From Deinandra increscens subsp. villosa (taxonomy: Eukaryota; Streptophyta; Magnoliopsida; Asterales; Asteraceae): a stretch of 64,000 nt of DNA. This document shows, piece after piece, positions 11,239 to 22,900 of this stretch (the first letter of the stretch is position 1; the number at the start of each line of letters is the position of its first letter). The notes under the pieces are model-generated. The model did not search any database and was not told the origin of the DNA. It saw only the letters and a list, made by a program, of their open reading frames with translations. The stretch spans positions 20,732,956 to 20,796,955 of the forward strand of contig JBCNJP010000003.1 in assembly GCA_039602395.1 (NCBI GenBank). The letters are read 5' to 3'. Made by a program: the position numbers and the translations under genes.

Positions 11239-12988
11239 TTACTTACCTGTATACAAACTTGTTTACAACATCCTTCCTCTCCCACCGATCTTAATCCTCT
11301 CTCCCAAGGAAACTGGGTTCTTCATTGGATTAAAATTCAGTAAGTTCACAACATCCATTAAGTATTAATTAGATCCCAAGTTCCCAACCAGATTTACATT
11401 TACACATAGCCACTTCCAGTGCACTCCATTTTCTCCGTTCTTTTAGGGTTTCAACTTCGGACTGCGATACAGGTTCTCCATTCTTTTCGTTTTCTAATGA
11501 TCATTTTACAGACTTTCTGTTGTTAATTTAGATTCGTCTAGAAAATTTCTCATAGACCGATTAAGTGTGCGTTTTGGCATATCAGTTATAAGAATCAGGC
11601 ATTCTTCCCTTCTCAGTTCGTTTGCCCTAATTTCATACAATCGTATCTTTCCCTGTGAATCTGTGATTTCCCCATTGCCTATATCTCAGTATTATGGTCA
11701 AACTCAATAAAATGGTGCTCAAATTAAATCTGAGGTTGAACTACTGACCTTTTGAGTTTAAATGAAAAAAAAAACTGTGATTTTATGTGGTTTTTGAAAT
11801 TTTCAAATATGTAAGGGGTTCAATATGAAATAAATGAAATATAATATTTTTTTTAAAACAATTATTCCTCGCAATTTTTTTATTGCCGAATAGTGGAACA
11901 CACAAAAGTAGTTTGATTTTTGTTGGTTTTGATACTAAGATTCTTGATTTTAGCATGTGATTAATTTAAAGTTTAAGAGAGAGTGATAAGATTCTTGATG
12001 AGTGTATGTGTATAATTTGCCCAGTTTTGTGCCTTTGAGGTGTTCGATGAAAGTCCTGAGAGAATGCAAATTGACCAATATAGATAAATCCACCGTAGAA
12101 AGAAAGTTTATGTCTTGGAGTATGTTTTCCAGCTATTTGCACTAGGTGTAGTGAGGTAAAATGAGTTCAATTTCTGGCCAAAATTGAACCCTTCTATATA
12201 GAATAATCATTGTTACTTTGAAATCCCATTTTCATTTGTGATGCAATCACACTCCCATTGACCTCTTGACACAATATATTAGAATTTGGTTCTCAATCAT
12301 AACTTGAAGCTTCAATCCTTTGAAATTTGCATAGTGAGAAAGTGTCTTCTTGGTTTATGCCGATGATTATGCCATTTGCGATCTTAGATTTGATTAGAGA
12401 CCGTGTGTTATTAGGGTTTATAAGTATATGATTGTAATCTTCTTTTAGTTTGATTAAGTGCCTTATTTGACTTTAGCAATGAACAAGTAAGCGTGCATAC
12501 CTAATTACATATTTCAGAAAACTTTTTGTATGATTGTGATCTTCAATTATTTCAGTATAAGCTCACATTATTTTGAAGTATATCGTTCTATTGAAAGTTT
12601 ATATACCCAGAAAAAATTAGTGTATATAACAGGTACAGTGAGGGACTGGTGATATGTCATTTTTGATAAATTTTGTTTTCGCAAAAATGTTAAGAATTGT
12701 GATTGGATTTGGATCTTGTTGTATGCCATATGTGATTTATACGATAATAAAGGACTTAAAGTTATATACTTTTTTTATATATATAACTGAAATCCAAATT
12801 GATTAAGATCCGGATGTTTTTTTAAGCCCACGTCTTAGCTGGAATTGATCCAAGTTTTTTGACAAAGACAGAAGAAGTATTATCCGGCTACAACAAGATT
12901 TTGTTAGTAAGTAGTGAAACTGGAATTATATTATGCCCTTCTTGGTTCTTACATCTAATTGGTTTTACTCTTTTTCATCATTTCAGTA
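11239..12988 (+). promoter_or_regulatory. Promoter, 5' leader and leader intron region of the PIGB gene
   Basis: About 1.7 kb separates the Helitron-like end from the PIGB start codon. A candidate untranslated first exon ends at 11472 (gcgatacag before GT). It follows text typical of plant leaders (ttagggtttcaacttcgg). The coding exon is preceded by an acceptor ending at 12986 (catttcag), three bases before ATG, which supports a leader intron of about 1.5 kb. The first-exon call is an inference. Confidence 0.45.
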
Positions 12989-15900
12989 ATGAGAAAGCGA
13001 ACAAATGCTTCTGTATCAGCACCTGGAGATGGAGTATCAATTCACAAATCTTTCCAAGAAGATAGCAAACAAGCAGCCAGTCAACTTCCATCATCCAAGA
13101 AAATCTTTGTCATTTGTTTAATTTTCAGAATGATAAATTCTTTATTTGTGCAAACATATTTTAACCCAGATGAGCATTGGCAAGCGCTTGAAGTTGCACA
13201 TCGAATTACCTTTGGGTATTTTTATTAATTTCCCTTTGACTTCATATATGTTGAGTTATTGTTTGTTAGTATACACAGGGGTTTGAGTTTGTTTTTAACT
13301 GGCAGATATGGTCATTTAACATGGGAGTGGACAAAAGGGATACGCAGCTATTTGCATCCAATGTTATTTGCAGTTCTTTATAAAGTTCTTTCCATTTTAC
13401 ATCTTGATACTCCACTCTTCATGGTAAGATTCTTATCTTTGTTCTCGAGTTGATCTTGTATTGAGTTTTGTAAGTAGAGGTGGAAAAATGGGTGGGAGGG
13501 AGGGTTGGGTATGGGTCAAAAGGGAAATCTTTTAGCACTGGCCAGGTCAAGCCGGGTTGACCCACATACTGTTCCCCCTTTCTCATTTTATTAGATAGTT
13601 AATACGTTATATATGATTGCAATGCTTTATTATGAGAATAACATTGAATTTTGTTGAATAAAGCGATTGAAGAGCTTATATACAAAAAAAACGATACATG
13701 TAGGCAACTAAGCTAATTTTTTTTAATGTTAACCATTTGACTCATTAGAGATAAAACATAAGCAAATTAGCCCATTCATTAGCTAACTGAGCTGAAACTG
13801 CAACCTCTATTAGTAGGTGCTCATTTTCTTTAGAAAGAGAATTTATTTTCTATTCTTTTGTAATTTCTTTTTATGCAACTGCTAATAAAAAATTTGTGTT
13901 CATGTAGATAAAGGCTCCAAGACTATTGCAATCTATGTTGTCTGCCTTTGGTGATCTCTACTTGTTCAAACTCTCTCATGTCCTATATGGTGCTCATGTT
14001 GCCCAATGGGCTGTATCCTCACGTTGTCATGCTCTTTATTGAATTTAAGTTATGTCCTTGGTGTGAGGTGGTGATTTACTTATCAATAGGTCAATTTGGG
14101 TTAAGTCATATCTCTAACGGGTCAAATGGGTAAATTAAAAAAATTAGCTGAAAAAGAAATGGGTCAAATTTGTTGAAAATTGCCCAAAACGTATATTTCA
14201 TAGATCCACACTCCTAAATCTTTTTTTTCTTTCAAAATATACTTCAGTAATATTGTAATAAATATATTTTTATAATTCTATTTATTAATTTCATTATTAT
14301 AAGCATTTTTAGAAAATCAACAGAAAAGTCTTTTGCAATGACATGTTCCGACTGTACTAAACTTTACTCGATTTGACTCGTTACCCAGCCCATCAGACCC
14401 ACCCACCTCCTCTGTCCACCTGTCCATAATGTTGCTTGAAACTTCTCCTTTTTTTGTGGCAATCTTCAAATATATAATACTGATATTAAGCCTTCAAACA
14501 ACAGCAATGGAAAATTGGAAATTTATAGACTTCATATGGGTAGCATATCTTTTATGTTGTACTTTAATTCTTTTTCAGCTCTTTGCACAGTTAACAAACT
14601 GGTTTATGTTTTACTGTATCACACGCACTTTATCCAACAGTTTAGAGACTGTTCTTACGGTTGTCAGTCTCTACTACTGGCCTTGTATGAGGATCAATTC
14701 CAGCCATGGCCAGTCAGTTTCTAGAACCTGGGCCTTGGTTACTTCTGCCATGGCCTGTGCTATTCGACCCACAAGTGCTATAATATGGGTTTATGTCGGT
14801 CTCATGGAGCTTTTTGTGTCTCACGATCGCCTGAAATACATTTTCCTTCAAGTTTTGCCTATTGGGTATGTCTTGTTGTCAATTATGTTCTACAAATAGA
14901 CATGGAACACACGAGTGGGTCAGGCTGATTGTGTAACAGCTCAAAACATGTTCACATTAAAACATAGGTCAGAATGGGTCGGGTTGGGTCAGCCTGAAAT
15001 AAGTGTCTATGGTTTTTCTATAGACAATTAGAATGTAAGATATTAAAAATATTATATTACTTAAAAAATAGTTAATTTTTTTTTAATAAAATGCTTTAGG
15101 AGTTTTAGTTCATTAAAATCCACTTTAGTCGACTTCCAAACTGTTCCTTTTTTGGGATTATTTTTTTACTTCATTTGTTTGACACATTAAGAGATAAAAA
15201 CATAACTTGAATCGACACATTCATAAGCAAATGAGTCAAAATTTGCTACTTATATTTATAAGATTAATAGCATGCATAAATTTACTTATTTTTCTGGCTT
15301 TATTATCAGGTCAATTGTGCTTGGACTGACATTCCTACTCGACCGTTTGATGTATGGTTCATGGGTTTTAGTGCCTCTCAATTTTTTGAAGTTCAATTTT
15401 CTTTCTTCTGGAGGTGACTATTATGGAACTCATCCATGGCACTGGTACTTTACCCAGGGATTTACCGTCATAATATTTACCTTTTTACCCTTTATGGTGG
15501 TTGGCATCATTCAGTCTAAACATTGGAAGCTTTCAGGACTCATTTTGTGGGTTTTAGGGCTTTACAGTATATTAGGGCACAAAGAATTCAGGTAAGTAGT
15601 TTCTCTTATTAAGGAGTGCATCCACATTGTTCTTGATTTTTTGTCGCTAACAAATCATGCTTTTTGCAAACAAGATGGAACAAAAAAATATTTGATAGAA
15701 TATGTGATCTTGAACAAAAAGTGCAAATAACTATGGTTAAATTTGCATCTGCATTTTGTCCAAATCTTATGAATTGCACAAGAGTGATGCTTATGTATTG
15801 TTGTTTAGATGTGGCCAAATGGGTGGGTCAGGTGGCTGATGCAACTGTAAAAACGGGTTTGTGTTGATCAAGTTGGGTTGGGTTGACACTTGACACAATT

Positions 15901-17435
15901 TTTTGTCAACCTTTGTTATGTTTTTAAAAGCGTCTAATGCATTAAATACAATTACATAAAAGTATGTTACTGAGAAAAATAATTTTAAATGTTTGAATAA
16001 AGCTACTACTTCGGAGTTTGTATGCATCAAAAGTACATTTTGGTTCACCTTCAACTCGTTCAACCTTTTTGGTCAACTTGACCCTTTTCTTTGTAGCTAA
16101 ATGTTGCTTTGACCCGTTTGTGAACAAATATAGCCCAAGTTGACTTATCAATAAGTATGACCAACAGGTTCGTCCTCCCTGTGCTTCCAATAGCTTTATC
16201 TTTCTCTGGTTACTCATTAGCCACGTTAAGCCCACAATATTTAACTAATAAAAAGATCAAAAAACCTACAAGCACTCGAACTAAAGCCTCTTGGAAGATA
16301 CAAGCAGCAGTTTTTTTCTTGGTGGCAACAAATGTTCCCATGGCTATTTACATGAGCATGGTTCATCAGGTACTTCAAACTTGTCATACTTTTACGAAAA
16401 CGTTTTCCTTCTCTATGTCTATATTATTATTTTTGTTATTTGCATTAATTCTTGCACTAAAATAATAACTAGAGGGGAACCGAGGATGTGATGAATTATC
16501 TAGCCAAAGAAGCCCGTCAAGGGAATGTGGAAAGCATCCTATTTTTGACACCATGTCATGCTACCCCCTACTATTCAACCTTGCATCAAAATCTTCCTAT
16601 GCGTTTTTTGGACTGTTCACCAAGGTATACACATTGACCAATGCTTGAATGAATGTTCATATTGAGCGGGTCGGGTTGGTAACGGGTTCTTTTTGTACTG
16701 ATTGTTTCACGTCCTTATCGAGTTTTTTTCTTCTTTTTCTTTTAAATTGTTTGACATGTGTAAAAGAGATGGGAAAATATGTGAATGAATTATATCGGAG
16801 GGAAAACCCTCAATATATTCAGGAAGCAAACCCTACAAAAACCTATATCAAGCTCATGGACTATAAACTAATAAAATAAATTAACTACACTATATACGAT
16901 TAACAGCAAATAGTTGGGCGTTCTAAAGCGTTCTAAAGTATTATAACAGAAATAATATACCTAAAGGGAATATTTCACACAATAGTAATCAGTATCTCAA
17001 GTGTTCATATTTGATTTTTCTTTTTAAAAAAAAAAGTTATTTGTTTGACCTGAATTGCCTCAATCATCATAAGATAATGAGTTGAAATTGATAATCTGTT
17101 CCTAGTGACGTGAAAGGAAATCTTGATGAGTCTGACCGGTTCATGATGGACCCGATTGGTTTCATATCTGAATTTGCCAAAAATTGGTCTCAACCAAGTC
17201 ACATCATACTATTCAACAATGAAGAAAAGCATCTTAAATATTTCCTGTTATCCCATTCTTTTGAAGAGGTACATGTTTCTCCTTGAACTTTAAGACTCAG
17301 CGATATACAATAATATTTTTTTTATTAATTTTACTAAATTTTGGTTATGATTTTCAGAGAAAAAGATTCTTTCATGCTCATTTCAAGGTGGACCGAGATC
17401 TTCAATCATCAGTCGTCGTGTATGCTTTGAAATAG
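12989..17435 (+). CDS. PIGB: GPI mannosyltransferase 3 (PIG-B / APTG1 type), nine exons
   Basis: The enzyme adds the third mannose to the GPI anchor precursor in the ER membrane, using dolichol-phosphate mannose; in Arabidopsis the homologue is APTG1. Exons are 12989-13215, 13306-13423, 13908-14012, 14579-14865, 15310-15591, 16168-16369, 16473-16624, 17106-17268 and 17358-17435. Lengths sum to 1614 nt, giving 537 aa, close to the family norm. All introns are GT-AG. Residues about 60-70 hold TYFNPDEHWQ, the family GT22 signature with the catalytic-type Asp-Glu. TWEWTKGIRSYLHP and GGDYYGTHPWHWYFTQG follow, both characteristic of PIG-B. Many hydrophobic segments fit a polytopic membrane protein. 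ATG 12989 is chosen because it follows the acceptor at 12986 and opens the frame. Introns 2 to 5 are swollen by copies of a GGGTCAA-type element. The gene looks intact. Confidence 0.93.
13475..13809. mobile_element. hAT-like MITE in PIGB intron 2
   Basis: The segment starts AGAGGTGGAAAAATGGGTGG and ends with an inverted counterpart, GCAACCTCT. Inside it carries GGGTTGGG, gggtcaaaa and ttgacccac, words shared with copies in the other PIGB introns and around VPS32. No ORF. The target duplication is not clear. Confidence 0.5.
14065..14420. mobile_element. Diverged GGGTCAA-type MITE in PIGB intron 3
   Basis: It begins near gaggtggtg and contains ggtcaatttgggttaagtc and acgggtcaaatggg. It ends in cccacccacctcctctgtcc, with the same wording as the copy in intron 2. 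The ends are approximate. Confidence 0.4.
14895..15270. mobile_element. Diverged GGGTCAA-type MITE in PIGB intron 4
   Basis: Words gggtcaggctg, gaatgggtcgggttgggtc and, at the far side, gcaaatgagtcaaaatttgc match the family in the neighbouring introns. The borders are approximate and the terminal repeats degraded. Confidence 0.35.
15809..16160. mobile_element. Diverged GGGTCAA-type MITE in PIGB intron 5
   Basis: The segment starts gatgtggccaaatgggtggg and includes aagttgggttgggttgac and ttggtcaacttgaccc. It almost fills the intron between 15592 and 16167. The borders are approximate. Confidence 0.4.
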
Positions 17436-18830
17436 TGGCTTTTTAACTTCAGTTGGAGATTTCTTTTGCATTAATCTCATATAGGCCACTCACTTCAAGA
17501 TAACCTGATTTTCTGGTATGATATCTCTTTTAAAGTTCAAATTTTGAGAGTATTCTATTCAAGAATTGAAGGATATGTGGTGCGAAATACATTACTGTAG
17601 AGTTTGTAGAACTAATCTTTACAGACTGTTTAGGGAGTGTTGTGTAATATTGTTTTTGAGCGAAATAGGAAGGCTTTTAGTTGACAAATCAGTTTCGGGT
17701 TATATCTGGTCAGGTCTGGTTGACTTGTTGATTGTGTCTAAAGGATCGGTCGGGTCTGTTGACTTGCTGAATTTTTTGTCCATTTTATATGGGGACCTGA
17801 TGATATCAACCCATTCAATCTGTTTGTTTCTTATCTTGTTTATGTAATCTTTTGATTTGATTAATTTGAACAATTAGTTATAAAATTAAAAATAATACTA
17901 GTCATGTATTTCGATTTGTTGCATCTCTATAGTAAAGGTGCACGAACCAATAACGAATTGTTATTGGTCAATAAAATAAAAACCGGTTATAGCTAGTTTC
18001 ATTGAAGATCATAGAACAATGGTTCCATATTATAATGATTATCATTTCAAATGTGTCAATTGTTTGTTGAAAATTTTCTTTCGATCTCTATCAAATATCA
18101 ATGTTTGTTATTTTTGTTTGACGAAAAGAGAGAACTAAAAATTAGATCTCGAATGACGATGAGGGTGTCTTTGTGATATTATAAAACTAGTATATAACAT
18201 AGTCGCCTAGTCTTGGTTGACAAAGACACTATGTATTAGATGGTGAAAAGCGGCTCGATTGATGAAAGATGACATGCAAGAGCAGGAAATTTAAGGCTCT
18301 AGACGGCTTGACAACATGACATTTGAATGGATGAGGTGCCGGGGGCAGAATTGTTGTCGTTCGTCGAGACTTCGGCTGTTGGTTAGCCATTGCGTGACAT
18401 TTGTAAAACAATTGGGTTAAATTCTGTGGGTAGAGGTGAGCGTCTAGCGGCTAGTTTCATGCCTTTCATGGCAAGTGTGTGACTTTGATTAGCTTTCGTG
18501 TGGACCTAAGACTACTTTCACATGATTCTCAGTGTCAGCTTAGCCGTTCGCTCTTGCTTGTCGTCTCTCGATTGGCCCTTTTTCGACATGTCTATTTAGA
18601 CAAAGTCAGTAAATATTCCTTTTGTCAACATCAGAGCCAAAATTTCTCTCAAAATACCTATTTTGAAAGTACGTGTATTAAGTTGTTCAATCTTTTCTAG
18701 TTTCTTTTCTTGACATATCCTGAACAAGGATTCAGAATTGGATGACACCCGGTCAAAAACCAAGATGTCATCCTTTCTAAACTTAGAAGCCCATTTTCTT
18801 TGACCTGATAACCCTAGCCCTTTCTACTTT
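17436..18830. other. PIGB to EG45 intergenic region
   Basis: The first part is the PIGB 3' flank. Between about 17660 and 17810 there are degraded GGGTC-type words (tctggtcaggtctggttgac) of the intron MITE family. Around 17936, aggtgcacgaaccaataacg resembles a hAT end but has no partner I can see. The remainder shows no gene or clear repeat. Confidence 0.5.
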
Positions 18831-18833
18831 AAT

Positions 18834-18841
18834 CTATAAAA
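18834..18841 (+). promoter_or_regulatory. TATA box of the EG45-domain gene
   Basis: CTATAAAA lies 32 bp upstream of the start codon, so the leader would be very short. The placement is right for a TATA element of the gene starting at 18873. Confidence 0.6.
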
Positions 18842-18872
18842 AGAAAGAAATCTAGTGTTCTACATATCAAAG

Positions 18873-19703
18873 ATGGGTGTGGTGACCAAAGCTCTAATCT
18901 TGATTGCCATGGTACTGGTGCCATGTCTCATCTCTATTGCCCATGGCCTTTCCGGCCAAGCCATAGTATACGGCCCACCTTATGTTCGTAAGTATATCCT
19001 AGTTAATTTAAAGAAAAAACATCAAAATATATGTTCAATTTTAGCCTATAGTCGTTGGCTAAGCCAACCTTGAAAACAATATGAAGGTATAGCTAAGCCT
19101 TCAAAAATCGGAGACTTAACCTACGCTTCCAACAAGTGGAGACTTAGCCTTCGCTTTAACACCTTCATATTGTCTTCATGGCCGGCTTAGCCAGCGACTA
19201 TAGATGTCTATTTTTCGTAACCGAGTTTTTTTTTCTTTTCCTCGGAGACATCTTGATTGTAATAATTTTTTTTGATTAATTTGAGCTTCTTATAGGCCTT
19301 TGTTTAATTTGTAGCATCAAGATGTTTCGGTTCGAAAGATGAAGGTGTGATGATCGCAAAAGCTCATAGCAGCCTGTTTGCAAACGGACGAGCCTGCGGA
19401 CAGAGGTACCGAGTTCGTTGCTTGAGTGGAACGAACAAAGCCATCCGTGATGCATGCACCGGAAGCACTGTCGATGTTACGGTTGTAGATCGTTGCGAGA
19501 AATGTGCGTCGAATGAACTTCAACTCTCCCAAGAGGCTTTTGCGAAGATTGCCCGGCTCGCTCTCGGAAGGGTAAACATCGAATACCAACAGTACGTGCC
19601 AACTAATATTATTGAACTCGCTTGCGCGTTTATCCTTATTATCCTTTCTCCGTAAGTTATCGTACTAATCGGGTTTTTCTTTTTTGTGGTTTTCAGGATC
19701 TGA
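18873..19703 (+). CDS. Small secreted EG45-domain protein, plant natriuretic peptide-like
   Basis: Exons 18873-18987, 19315-19591 and 19697-19703 sum to 399 nt and encode 132 aa. The last exon supplies only the final codons and TGA. The N-terminus is a clear signal peptide (MGVVTKALILIAMVLVPCLI), so the product should be secreted to the apoplast. The mature part is a double-psi beta-barrel domain of the EG45/expansin-A-like type. Six cysteines are visible after the signal (CFG, RACG, RVRC, DAC, RCEKC), with the signature VTVVDRCEKC at about residues 90-100 and a C-terminal ALGRVNIEYQQI. Relatives include PNP-A, implicated in water and ion balance, and citrus blight-associated p12. It lacks the second expansin domain. 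A possible polyadenylation signal AATAAA is at 19811. Confidence 0.87.
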
Positions 19704-20378
19704 ATCTGGTTATAGAGAATATGAACAGAAAGATAGGAAATAAGAGCATATGAATAAGTGAGAGACACGATAGATTGTCTTGTGGTGATAATAATCAACT
19801 TCTTGAATATAATAAAATGGTTGCATTTAGTTAGTTAGTTACTAAATGATGTTGATAATAATGATCGATAGAGTAACAACTATATATATAATCTACTAAA
19901 ACAGATTTGGTCAGTGAAATCAACATACACATCGCGCGGTCAACATTATTAGACTCAATCCAGTCTCAACTATCGACTCAAACGAATCGAACGAACACGA
20001 ACATGTTCATTAAACTTTAAACGAACACAAACACGAACACGAATATTAGTCGAACAAACTTTTTGATATTCATGTTCGCATTAAGACATGAACATGTTCA
20101 TGTTCGTTTATGTTCATTTGTTAAAAACTAAATGAACAGTTCATGAATATAAGAGCACCCGGTATACAAGGCGCCAACCGGCGCCATATGCACTTTAACG
20201 GCGCCCTTCGGCGCCAACACCGCCCCCCCCTTCCGTTATATGGTGCCGCCATATACCCACGCCAACTTCTCAACGGCGTTAAAATTGTATTTGAACGTTG
20301 GCAACGGCTATATTTTCGAACGTTGGCTTGAATTAAAAAAAAAAAAATTTATTCACCCAATTTTTTAACCTTTTCACC

Positions 20379-20386
20379 TATATAAA
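20379..20386 (+). promoter_or_regulatory. TATA box of the Harbinger Myb/SANT gene
   Basis: TATATAAA occurs 79 bp upstream of the start codon inside the element. It is a well-placed TATA element. Confidence 0.6.
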
Positions 20387-20464
20387 CCCCACTTTATTCA
20401 TATTTTTTACACCTTTCTCTATATTCTACTCCTTCTTTCTTTAACATTTAAAAAAAAAAACACC

Positions 20465-21742
20465 ATGAATCCAAACCAACAAAATCAAGATTCCTCAAGC
20501 AACACCCCTCCCAACAACCCGAACCTTCAACCGTGGCATATGCCGATGTGGGGGGGCCAACCTAACCCGTTGTTTTTGGGTCAACAACCCTCAAACGTCT
20601 ACAACCCCAACCCCTCGTTTACCAATTACGCTCAATGGGGGCAAAACCCACCACCTCAAGGCTTCTCTTCTCCATTCCAATCGCAACCCGTTTTCTCACC
20701 GAATTTCACTTCCGTTCCATCGCACCCGCAAACACCACTTCTAGATCAAGACGATGATATAGAGATCGTCCCCGAAACACAAGTTCCCGATCGTGTTCGA
20801 AGAGGCCGAGGGAAGGGGAAAAAACCGATCGAAGGATTCCAAGAGCAAGAAGGACGGGTGCCATGGAATACCGAAGAGGAGTTACATCTAGTTCGGGCTT
20901 ATATCGATACATCGGAGGACCCGAAAATTGGTATTTTTTAAATAATTTAAATCTAGAATTTTTTTTCTTATATTTTAGAAATCACCAACTAACGTTTCTA
21001 TTTTTATATTTTCTAAATAGGTAACTCGCAAACAAAAGATGCGTTTTGGGATCGAGTTAGTAAAAAATTCCACGCTAGCAAGAAGGCGGCGGCGAGACCC
21101 GATGAGATCCCGACATTTCGCAACAACGACAAACTTAGCGGCAAGTGGGGCACCATCAAGAAAAAAGTTGCCAAGTTCCATGGGGTCTTTTTGGGCGTGG
21201 AACGAACTCGTCCAAGCGGTGCGAGCGACGGCGATTTGATCAACATCGCCGTTAATCGATACAAAGACGACAACACCAACTCGGCACCTCTTCTTCAACA
21301 TTATCAAATATTGAAATCGTCTCCAAAGTTCGCTGAGATTGTGGAGATCACCAACGCTAGCAAGAAGCGTTCCTCGACCGATCGCGATAGTCCCATGGGA
21401 TCTAACTCAACGGGACGGTGCAACATAAATTTAAACGAGGATTCGGTGTTCGAGGACGAAGATGAAACGCAACCTCAAGAACAAGAGGTTTTGCGAAGGC
21501 CCGTGGGAAAGAAGAAGTCAATTCGTCTAGAAAAGGAGCTCGAAATGGACGAGAAGATGAACGCGCAAATGTCGAGGTTCAACGCGGAGCATGAAAAAAG
21601 AACCCAAATTCGTGAGAAAAAATTACGTCTTCAACAATTCCGTCTTCTCGGCATGGATACCACGAACTTGGATCCGGAGCAACGAGATATGATTGAGAAA
21701 GAAAAGCGAAAAATCATGGCGGAGTTACGTGACGACGAGTAG
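20465..21742 (+). CDS. Harbinger-associated Myb/SANT-like DNA-binding protein (NAM-associated C-terminus)
   Basis: Exons 20465-20930 and 21021-21742 sum to 1188 nt and encode 395 aa without a stop. The first 110 residues are disordered and rich in Pro, Asn and Gln. A Myb/SANT-like domain follows at about residues 135-220: VPWNTEEELHLVRAYIDTSE, then KDAFWDRV and KLSGKWGTIKKKVAKFHG. The C-terminal 100 residues form a charged, helical region of the kind labelled NAM-associated C-terminal domain. In this superfamily the Myb-like protein binds subterminal DNA and helps recruit the transposase. Automatic annotation often mislabels such genes as glutathione S-transferase T3-like; nothing here resembles a GST. 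The intact frame inside an element lacking transposase is notable. Confidence 0.82.
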
Positions 21743-22430
21743 TTTTTTTTTTATTTAAATGAAGTATTTGTAGTTGTTTTTTTTTTTGGAATATTTGTAG
21801 TTTTATGTTTTTTAAGAAATCTATTTGTAGTGTTTTTTTTTAAAATTATTTAAGCATCTTCTTTAATTTTTTTTAATTATTCGAAGGCGATACAAAAAAC
21901 CAAAAAAAAAAAAAATAAACCGATTTGTAGTCATTAAAATAATTGGAAAGTAAAAAGAAAAAAAAAATAAATAAAATAAGTTTAACACCACATGGAGTAT
22001 CCCCCACCCATGTTAAACTTTCCAATGTGGTGTTAAAGGTGACGTGGCGCCTATGTGGCATGTTAACATGTTAAGTTAACATGAGGTATACCTCATGCCC
22101 TAAACAAACACAACCCAACATGAACAAACACAAATTTAAACGAACAATCAAACAACTCTAACACATATTATCAAACAATTTCAATAACTAACCAAAACAT
22201 TAAAATTAATGTGTAGGGTTAATCATGATTTATAAATAATATATTTCTTAATAAAATTAAACATGCATAAACGAATGGGACGTGTGTTTATGTTCGTTCA
22301 TATAATTAAATAAACAAAAAGTTATGTTAGTATTCGTTCATTTATTAAATAAACAAACATAAACGAACTTTTTGTCGAACGGTTCACGAACTGTTTACTG
22401 AACGTTGAAAGTTCATTTACAGCTGATTTA

Positions 22431-22900
22431 AACAAAATAAAATCAAATTTCGATTCAAAGTGTTCTATTTTTTAAAAGACTAAATTACAATTTTTGTCCT
22501 TTAAACTTTAACAAACTATGGATTTTGTCCTTTTTTTTAAAGAAAAATTCATTGTTTCCTTATTTGAAAAATTATTCCAAGTTTTAACCTTTAGACTAAC
22601 ACTGTTAACATTAGTTACTAATGCACATGGGGGTATTCATGTAATTTTGCCATATGACATCATTTTGACATCATCATTTATTTTATTAAATATAAATTAA
22701 CGTTAATTTAATTTAACAATCTGATTAAGCCAATATATATTATAATTTTCGTAACCTAATTGCTTTTAAATCATTTACCTAACTTATATTAATCTATTAA
22801 ATAGCCAACACGTATATTATTAATCTATTAAATAGCCAAAACGTATATTAAATGCAAATCTAGGTTACTCTAATTTTTCTAAACCATTTAGATTACAGTA
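22431..22900. other. AT-rich DNA with a Mutator-like terminal segment
   Basis: Positions 22480-22660 read tttgtcctttaaactt, acactgttaacattag and gggggtattcatgtaatttt in order. This matches the style of Mutator-like termini and loosely the segment at 4740-4900. A short duplication of taatctattaaatagccaa occurs at about 22790 and 22820. No gene. Confidence 0.35.

Larger units (their letters stand above)
20153..22100 (+). mobile_element. PIF/Harbinger-type element carrying only the Myb/SANT ORF
   Basis: The 1948-bp element is bounded by TAA at 20150-20152 and 22101-22103, the 3-bp target duplication of this superfamily. The ends are imperfect inverted repeats: GAGCACCCGGTATAC at the left and GGGCATGAGGTATAC as the reverse complement of the right, 10 of 15 positions equal. 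Four GGCGCC palindromes lie 17-62 bp inside the left end and one lies near the right end. The only substantial gene is the two-exon Myb/SANT-like protein; no DDE transposase is present. It would depend on a transposase supplied elsewhere. Confidence 0.75.
19950..22430. repeat. GTTCGTTTATGTTC-type repeat, split by the Harbinger element
   Basis: Left (about 19960-20149) and right (22104-22430) parts are full of aacgaacacaaac, gaacatgttcatg and tgttcgtttatgttc. The right part matches 36238-36385 closely, including aacaaaaagttatgttag. The Harbinger insertion at 20153-22100 interrupts this older repeat. Confidence 0.6.

Noticed and set aside
20465..21742. Glutathione S-transferase T3-like gene
   Set aside because: This label is common for such proteins in automatic annotation, but there is no thioredoxin-fold motif; the Myb/SANT-like domain and transposon ends explain it.
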